The notes under the pieces: generated by a model
Told to the model about the DNA's origin: nothing
What the model saw: the letters and a program-made list of their open reading frames with translations, nothing else
The model's database searches: none
In this document: positions 13,753 to 17,771 of the stretch, piece after piece
Layout: each line of letters starts with the position of its first letter
Position numbering within the stretch: position 1 is the stretch's first letter
Made by a program: the position numbers and the translations under genes
NCBI RefSeq assembly: GCF_900545205.1
Contig: NZ_UQYC01000038.1
Span: forward strand, 1 to 17,771
Direction: 5' to 3'
Length of the DNA stretch: 17,771 nucleotides
Source: an uncultured Veillonella sp.
GTDB lineage: Bacteria; Bacillota; Negativicutes; Veillonellales; Veillonellaceae

Positions 13753-13815
13753 CTTTATTGGATTTCCATATACATTGTAATATGTATATATTGGTTTCTC
13801 AATTACGTTCAAATA

Positions 13816-13859
13816 ATAGCCTAAACTATTTATACATCATGGTCAATAGTTTAGGCTAT
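13816..13859 (-). terminator. terminator of the VanW gene
   Basis: The arms ATAGCCTAAACTAT (13816-13829) and ATAGTTTAGGCTAT (13846-13859) form a perfect 14-bp stem with a 16-nt loop. On the - strand TATTTGAA follows, a weak T-tract. It lies 19 bp after the VanW stop. Confidence 0.75.
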
Positions 13860-13877
13860 ATTTAATAAAATCTTTAA

Positions 13878-15221
13878 TTATGGTTTCTTTTTATCTGATT
13901 TTTTAGTTGAACCTTCAGGTGGCATTGTTATGATCGTATCTACTGGGTCATATACAGATTCAAAGGAATCAGTTTGGGTTACCCAGTTACCATATGTTAT
14001 GGTTCTATACGTATTCATTGTTAGGCCTACATGCCCTTCTTGTACTTCTTTTTCTTTTAAAGACGGATCTACGCGTGTAATTGTCTTATTTGGTATTTCA
14101 CTACGATCACCAACTGAAATAGATACATTTTTAGGCTTGTCTTGAGCAGTACCTATAATATAGATGGTTAGTGTACCATGATTCATCACGCTGAGGATAT
14201 AAATGGATTGCTGGTATGGATTTCTAAACTTAAAGTCTAAATAGCCCCATGCTACTGTAGCATCACGACCAGCTTGAATATATCCAACAGGTTCAAAGTG
14301 AGGTGTACGTTCTACAATATTCATGCCAGATAATAAGGCTGTATTAAAGATGGTAGAACTAACTTGGCAAATGCCACCACCAATACCTGGAACTAATTTG
14401 CCATCAATCATTACCGGTGCATCATCATAGCCAGCCTCAGCAGTACGCTCGCCTACAACATCGTTAAAGGAGAATACTGCACCAGGCTTAATCAACGTAC
14501 CATTGATTTTATCAGATGCGAGTTGAATGTTATGTGTTCTGCTTTCATTATTTGGATCAAAATCTGTACTAAAGGATGCTAGAACTGTATTTAATGGTTT
14601 TAAATCAGAATCAGTAACCTTAATAGTATTTTTTGTGGTAAATACCATAGATAGAGATGTAATGCTCTCTCCAGATTGTAATTGATCCTTAAGGTTTTGT
14701 AAGGTTGCATCAATATCAATGCGTTTACCTTCTTTAGCAGGATGGAATACAACTTGACCATTCTCAATAGTTAGATATGCATCATGTCCTGGTGTATCAA
14801 TTGATTTAGCCAGCTCTGTAAGGTAAGTTTTACTTTTTACCTCATCTAGCTTATATTGTGTTTGAAAATGTTGGCCATAATATAAGGCATTAAATCTATG
14901 TGAAAGTAATGTCCACCAATCATCTTCATACCCATATGTAGAAATAGCTTTTACTACAGCCTCTGTATCTACTTGAATACCTAAATCATGATACGTAGCC
15001 TGTTGTTTTTTATTATTCCCCATATCAATGGATATAGTCTGTTGTGGTATTTTACTATTTAACTCTTGTATTTGAGCTTGTAATTCACTCTTTGGTGTAT
15101 TAGATAAATCAGTATCATTGTAAAATACGCCATACGATATATTTTCTGTTGGGATGTATGAGCAGCCGCTCGTACTCAGCAGGACAAGCATAGTCCCTAA
15201 TATTATATATTTTTTACTCAT
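13878..15221 (-). CDS. VanW-domain lipoprotein
   Basis: The 447-residue protein is exported and probably lipid-anchored: a basic start and hydrophobic helix (3-16) lead to STSGC with Cys20 as the likely lipidated residue. The lipobox is imperfect, with Thr where Leu is usual. Residues about 30-205 resemble the putative peptidoglycan-binding region found in front of VanW domains. VanW itself (about 212-345) contains IKPGAVFSFNDVVGERT (244-260), GGGICQVSSTIFN (281-293) and AWGYLDFKF (324-332). The end (about 381-434) is G5-like, and the tail is lysine-rich. The role of VanW is not established; surface or cell-wall function is inferred. TGGGAGAG lies 12 nt before the ATG. It diverges from the recombinase gene. 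Confidence 0.9.
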   Translation of the reverse strand: MSKKYIILGTMLVLLSTSGCSYIPTENISYGVFYNDTDLSNTPKSELQAQIQELNSKIPQQTISIDMGNNKKQQATYHDLGIQVDTEAVVKAISTYGYEDDWWTLLSHRFNALYYGQHFQTQYKLDEVKSKTYLTELAKSIDTPGHDAYLTIENGQVVFHPAKEGKRIDIDATLQNLKDQLQSGESITSLSMVFTTKNTIKVTDSDLKPLNTVLASFSTDFDPNNESRTHNIQLASDKINGTLIKPGAVFSFNDVVGERTAEAGYDDAPVMIDGKLVPGIGGGICQVSSTIFNTALLSGMNIVERTPHFEPVGYIQAGRDATVAWGYLDFKFRNPYQQSIYILSVMNHGTLTIYIIGTAQDKPKNVSISVGDRSEIPNKTITRVDPSLKEKEVQEGHVGLTMNTYRTITYGNWVTQTDSFESVYDPVDTIITMPPEGSTKKSDKKKP

Positions 15222-15261
15222 TGTATTATAAACTCTCCCAAATTAGTCATTATATTCTCTA

Positions 15262-15270
15262 ATTATAGCA
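15262..15270 (-). promoter_or_regulatory. extended -10 promoter of the VanW gene
   Basis: On the - strand TGC precedes the consensus TATAAT (15267-15262), about 41 nt upstream of the ATG. A second TATAAT (15254-15249) lies closer and is an alternative. Confidence 0.55.
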
Positions 15271-15287
15271 TATAAGTACCTATTCTA

Positions 15288-15296
15288 TGGTACAAT
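15288..15296 (+). promoter_or_regulatory. extended -10 promoter of the recombinase
   Basis: TGG followed by TACAAT (15291-15296) forms an extended -10 element 32 nt upstream of the ATG. There is no clear -35 box. Confidence 0.55.
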
Positions 15297-15328
15297 TATA
15301 TTGATATTTTTAGGGGTAAGGGTGAATT

Positions 15329-16339
15329 ATGTCAGAGTCTAAGGAACAACAAAAACATTTCTATTTGCGCAATAATGATGCGCTTATGAATAGTACCAAG
15401 TTGTCTATGAAAGCCAAACAAAGTATATTGCTGTCTAAGGCTGAAAATACTGTGGATGCTTACGAATCGGATTGGGACGATTTCGTAGATTGGTGTACCT
15501 ATCAAAAGGTATCTTATTTTCCGGCTACACCAGAAACCATAGTAAACTATATTAATGATCTTGCAGATTATGCTAAGGCAAATACGATTTCTCGTCGTAT
15601 TAGCGCTATATCAGAGAACTATAATGCGTCTGGCCATCGGGATAATCCATGTATGGCACCTATCGTAAAACAAGCGTTACGTGGTATTAGACGTTTAAAA
15701 GGTACATTCCAACAAGGTAAGACACCAGTTCTATTAGAGGATATTGAAGATATTTTAGATTGTATGACCAAGCTAGATGTACCTGAATTACAACTATTAC
15801 GTGATAAAGCTATTCTTTTAATCGGATTTATGGGTGCTTTTCGTCGTAGCGAAATTGCGTCTATTACAGTAGAACATCTTCAATTCTCTCCGCAAGGTGT
15901 TGAGATCTTTATACCATCATCTAAAGCCGACCAAGAAGGTCAAGGTGCTGTAGTAGCGATTCCGCATCTATCTGGTTCTCCTCTAGACGCAGTTCGTGCC
16001 TTACAGCAATGGTTACGTGCATCTGGTATAACAGAAGGTCCTGTATTTAGAGGTTTTACTAAAAATATGTCGTTACGTAAAACAGCTATATCAGATAAGA
16101 TGATTGCCGAAATCGTAAAGAAATATATTTCTCTTATCGGTCTTGATCCTGCCATGTATGGAGCCCATAGCTTGCGTCATGGCTTTGCAACGACTGCCGC
16201 AGCCTATGGTGTGGAAGAACGTAATATTATGAGACAAACACGCCACCATAGCGTAAATATGGTTCGTCGTTATATTAATGAAGCGAATAAGTTTGTAGAC
16301 AACCCTATTTCAACAATCTTTGAAAAGCGATTTAGATAA
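15329..16339 (+). CDS. tyrosine recombinase / integrase
   Basis: The 336-residue protein is a tyrosine recombinase. The N-terminal DNA-binding domain (about 35-125) starts with SKAENTVDAYESDWDDFVDW (36-55). The catalytic domain has Arg172 (FRRSE), Lys199 (SSKAD), His280 and Arg283 (HSLRHG), His306 (RHHS) and the nucleophile Tyr315 (RRYI). All are present, so it should be active. An extra N-terminal stretch of about 35 residues precedes the usual XerC/D start. No excisionase, phage gene or partner recombinase lies nearby, so it is not an obvious prophage integrase. AAGGGTG (15318-15324) precedes the ATG. A tandem repeat covers its stop codon, and a possible core site lies at 12962-12998. Housekeeping Xer function is possible but cannot be shown. 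Confidence 0.93.
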   Translation: MSESKEQQKHFYLRNNDALMNSTKLSMKAKQSILLSKAENTVDAYESDWDDFVDWCTYQKVSYFPATPETIVNYINDLADYAKANTISRRISAISENYNASGHRDNPCMAPIVKQALRGIRRLKGTFQQGKTPVLLEDIEDILDCMTKLDVPELQLLRDKAILLIGFMGAFRRSEIASITVEHLQFSPQGVEIFIPSSKADQEGQGAVVAIPHLSGSPLDAVRALQQWLRASGITEGPVFRGFTKNMSLRKTAISDKMIAEIVKKYISLIGLDPAMYGAHSLRHGFATTAAAYGVEERNIMRQTRHHSVNMVRRYINEANKFVDNPISTIFEKRFR

Positions 16340-16384
16340 CAACTATAAATTAGTTGATTTAGATAATAACTATAAATCGGTTAA
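16331..16384 (+). repeat. 27-bp tandem repeat at the recombinase 3' end
   Basis: TTTAGATAACAACTATAAAT (16331-16350) recurs at 16358-16377 with one change (C to T), and the following 7 bp are partly conserved, giving a 27-bp period. The first copy holds the last two codons and the stop codon of the recombinase. It could be a replication-slippage duplication or a recombinase-related site. Confidence 0.75.
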
Positions 16385-16402
16385 TACCACATATTAAACA
16401 AC

Positions 16403-16437
16403 AAAAAGCAGCTATCTCTATTGAGTAGCTGCTTTTT
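16403..16437. terminator. bidirectional terminator between recombinase and LysM genes
   Basis: The arms AAAAAGCAGCTA (16403-16414) and TAGCTGCTTTTT (16426-16437) form a 12-bp stem, with CTC/GAG able to pair inside. A and T runs at the two sides let it serve both convergent genes. Confidence 0.92.
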
Positions 16438-16461
16438 CGTGTGGGTTACACCCATATATAT

Positions 16462-16770
16462 TTAGTTTTGAGCCACATAGTCCAAAGCTCTAACTGGACT
16501 ATCAGTTTTATGTGCTGGTACCTTTAAAACTGTACCAGGTACAAGTGTACCAGAATCACTGATGTTGTTAAGTTCTTTCATGGCATATACCATTTCACGA
16601 ACATCCATATCTTTATGAGCTGTGCGAGCTGCAATATCCCACATTGTATCGCCTGCTTGTACCTTTACTTCGCGTACTGCATGTGTATTTACATCTGTTA
16701 CAGGGTTTGTCATATTATAACCAAATAATACTGTTAAGCACATTCCTAGCATCATTAATATATTTTTCAT
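16462..16770 (-). CDS. membrane-anchored LysM protein, YneA-like
   Basis: The 102-residue protein has one N-terminal hydrophobic helix (about 4-18) and a LysM domain (32-86: REVKVQAGDTMWDIAAR, then LVPGTVLKVPA), which binds peptidoglycan. It should sit at the outer face of the membrane. Size, domain order and position divergent from lexA match YneA of Bacillus subtilis, the SOS-induced division suppressor. The same role is inferred here. I chose the ATG at 16770, behind GAGGT on the - strand; a longer frame to 16884 reads through the promoter. A LexA box lies inside its promoter spacer and another just after the start point, so tight SOS control is expected. A general LysM wall protein is the alternative. 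Confidence 0.85.
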   Translation of the reverse strand: MKNILMMLGMCLTVLFGYNMTNPVTDVNTHAVREVKVQAGDTMWDIAARTAHKDMDVREMVYAMKELNNISDSGTLVPGTVLKVPAHKTDSPVRALDYVAQN

Positions 16771-16805
16771 CTCATACCTCACATTTACATCGAACATAAT
16801 ATCTG

Positions 16806-16819
16806 AGAACATTTGTTTG
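16806..16819. promoter_or_regulatory. LexA box A
   Basis: AGAACATTTGTTTG matches the Firmicute LexA box CGAACNNNNGTTYG except for the first base. It lies just downstream of the predicted start point of the LysM gene. Confidence 0.75.
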
Positions 16820-16830
16820 TTTACATGCAT

Positions 16831-16860
16831 ATGATAGCACACGAACGAATGTTCGGTCAA
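16831..16860 (-). promoter_or_regulatory. promoter of the LysM gene
   Basis: On the - strand TTGACC (16860-16855) is followed after 18 bp by TATCAT (16836-16831), preceded by TGC as an extended -10. LexA box B lies in the spacer. Confidence 0.75.
16842..16855. promoter_or_regulatory. LexA box B (perfect)
   Basis: CGAACGAATGTTCG fully matches the Bacillus-type consensus CGAACRNRYGTTYG. It occupies the spacer of the LysM-gene promoter, so bound LexA would block RNA polymerase. Confidence 0.92.
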
Positions 16861-16867
16861 GAGTTTT

Positions 16868-16881
16868 AGAACAAATGTTTG
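16868..16881. promoter_or_regulatory. LexA box C
   Basis: AGAACAAATGTTTG matches the Firmicute LexA consensus except for the first base. It overlaps the -35 hexamer of lexA, giving autoregulation. Confidence 0.82.
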
Positions 16882-16907
16882 CAAAAACTTTTAAAATTGC
16901 CTATAAT
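16879..16907 (+). promoter_or_regulatory. promoter of lexA
   Basis: TTGCAA (16879-16884) is followed after 17 bp by the consensus TATAAT (16902-16907). The start point near 16914 leaves a leader of about 110 nt before the GTG. LexA box C overlaps the -35. Confidence 0.8.
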
Positions 16908-17023
16908 AAGTATGTAAGTTACTAATTATCTTACTTTTTTATTATATAGTACGACATGTGTTATTTTTTACGCATATAAATATTGACATTAGATTGAGAT
17001 TATATTGACTTTGGAGGTTCATC

Positions 17024-17695
17024 GTGAGACGCCCTGCTACAGATATTAATACTAAACAGCGCCGTATATTAGATTTTATTAAAGATTCACTACATAATGA
17101 ATATCGTTGTCCTACTGTTCGTGAAATCTGTACACATGTAGGGCTTAGTTCTACATCTACTGTACAATCTCATTTGAATGCTCTAGAAAAGTTTGGTTAT
17201 ATTAAACGAGATCCTAATAAAAACCGTGCTATTACTGTATTAGAGGATACAAAACCTTCTATTTCTGTAGATGGTAATGAAACTTCTAGTTCTGATAACT
17301 TTGAATTTTTAGGTGCTGGTCTAAAACAAGTTCCTCTCATTGGTACTGTTCAAGCTGGTATGCCTATTACTGCAGTTGAAAATTTAGAGTCTACTCTTAC
17401 ATTGCCTGTTCAATTGACTGGGGATTCTGATTGCTTTTTACTTCGCGTTCAAGGCGAATCTATGATGAACATTGGTATGTATGAAGGTGATATGCTAATT
17501 GTACGTCATCAAAATACCGCTAATAATGGTGATGTTGTAGTAGCTCGTATCGATGATGAAGCTACGGTAAAACGTTTTTATAAAGAAAATGGTCATATTC
17601 GTTTACAGCCTGAAAATGATAATTTTGATCCTATTATTGTTGATGATTGTCATATTGAAGGCCTTGTAATCGGTCTTGTACGCGATAGAATTTAA
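17024..17695 (+). CDS. lexA: LexA repressor, SOS regulator
   Basis: LexA represses DNA-damage genes and cuts itself when RecA filaments form. The 223-residue protein has a winged helix-turn-helix at about 8-70, with PTVREICTHVGLSSTSTVQS (30-49) as the recognition region, a linker (73-100), and the S24-type protease domain. The cleavage site is Ala111-Gly112 (GTVQAGMPI). The catalytic Ser146 (QGESMM) and Lys183 (EATVKRFYK) are present, so self-cleavage should work. The start is GTG, with TGGAGGT (17011-17017) upstream; no better ATG exists nearby. It diverges from the LysM gene, with three LexA boxes in the shared control region. A terminator closes the gene. Confidence 0.97.
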   Translation: MRRPATDINTKQRRILDFIKDSLHNEYRCPTVREICTHVGLSSTSTVQSHLNALEKFGYIKRDPNKNRAITVLEDTKPSISVDGNETSSSDNFEFLGAGLKQVPLIGTVQAGMPITAVENLESTLTLPVQLTGDSDCFLLRVQGESMMNIGMYEGDMLIVRHQNTANNGDVVVARIDDEATVKRFYKENGHIRLQPENDNFDPIIVDDCHIEGLVIGLVRDRI

Positions 17696-17723
17696 TAAAA
17701 AACGGCTACATATCAATGATATG

Positions 17724-17761
17724 TACCCCCTTTACTGGACAACCAGTAAAGGGGGTATTTT
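17724..17761 (+). terminator. terminator of lexA
   Basis: The arms TACCCCCTTTACTGG (17724-17738) and CCAGTAAAGGGGGTA (17743-17757) form a perfect 15-bp stem with an ACAA loop, followed by TTTT. A smaller hairpin with arms TACATATC and GATATGTA (17707-17725) lies directly before it and shares its last two bases. Confidence 0.9.
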
Positions 17762-17771
17762 CATGAGATAT

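Noticed and set aside
15329..16437. Prophage or integrative element around the recombinase
   Set aside because: No other phage, conjugation or cargo genes and no tRNA attachment site are visible, and the flanking genes look ordinary.
16771..16884. Longer LysM frame starting at 16884 on the - strand
   Set aside because: It would cover the promoter and the LexA boxes. The ATG at 16770 is followed by a normal membrane anchor and preceded by GAGGT.
16983..17006. Second lexA promoter with TTGACA at 16983
   Set aside because: The only -10-like bases lie about 12 bp away, which is too close. The upstream promoter at 16879-16907 is much better.
17763..17771. Start of a new gene at the right edge (ATG at 17763)
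   Set aside because: Its Shine-Dalgarno-like Gs belong to the terminator stem, and only three codons are visible.

Overview
The window looks like chromosomal DNA of a low-GC Firmicute with strong AGGAGG-type ribosome binding sites. Protein style and gene content suggest the Negativicutes, most likely Veillonella or a close relative. That is an inference from recalled protein families and could not be checked by a search. I see no tRNA, rRNA, CRISPR array or insertion sequence.

Layout. (1) 1-2561: the 3' part of a riboflavin operon on the + strand, ribD (end only), ribE, ribBA and ribH, closed by a terminator. (2) 2625-3657: hslO (Hsp33) with its own extended -10 promoter and terminator. (3) 3709-8442: a methylthioadenosine/S-adenosylhomocysteine salvage cluster, mtnP-like phosphorylase, mtnA, ahcY and an MTA/SAH deaminase, closed by a bidirectional terminator. 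The phosphorylase carries 6-oxopurine-type pocket residues, so the route probably runs through deaminated nucleosides (methylthioinosine, inosine). (4) 8491-10327: a SAM-dependent methyltransferase (-) divergent from a DUF1848 protein with a radical-SAM-like cysteine cluster (+). (5) 10391-12220: an HAD phosphatase and a DUF4241 protein in tight tandem, behind a leader that could pair with the HAD Shine-Dalgarno. (6) 12245-12998: a 49-residue small protein on the - strand with a good promoter and RBS, then about 490 bp of very AT-rich DNA without genes, ending in a long inverted repeat. (7) 13010-15270: a PAP2 phosphatase and a VanW lipoprotein, both (-), both of envelope type. (8) 15288-16437: a solitary tyrosine recombinase (+), followed by a 27-bp tandem repeat. 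(9) 16462-17761: a small membrane-anchored LysM protein (-) divergent from lexA (+), with three Firmicute-type LexA boxes between them. This matches the lexA/yneA arrangement of Bacillus.

How the parts work together. The rib genes make riboflavin from GTP and ribulose 5-phosphate. The mtn/ahc cluster clears the by-products of SAM use. The lexA/LysM pair is probably a DNA-damage checkpoint that delays division. The most novel-looking items are the PNP-like residues of MtnP, the small protein at 12245-12394, the leader at 10391-10477, the long inverted repeat at 12962-12998 and the repeat at the recombinase 3' end.
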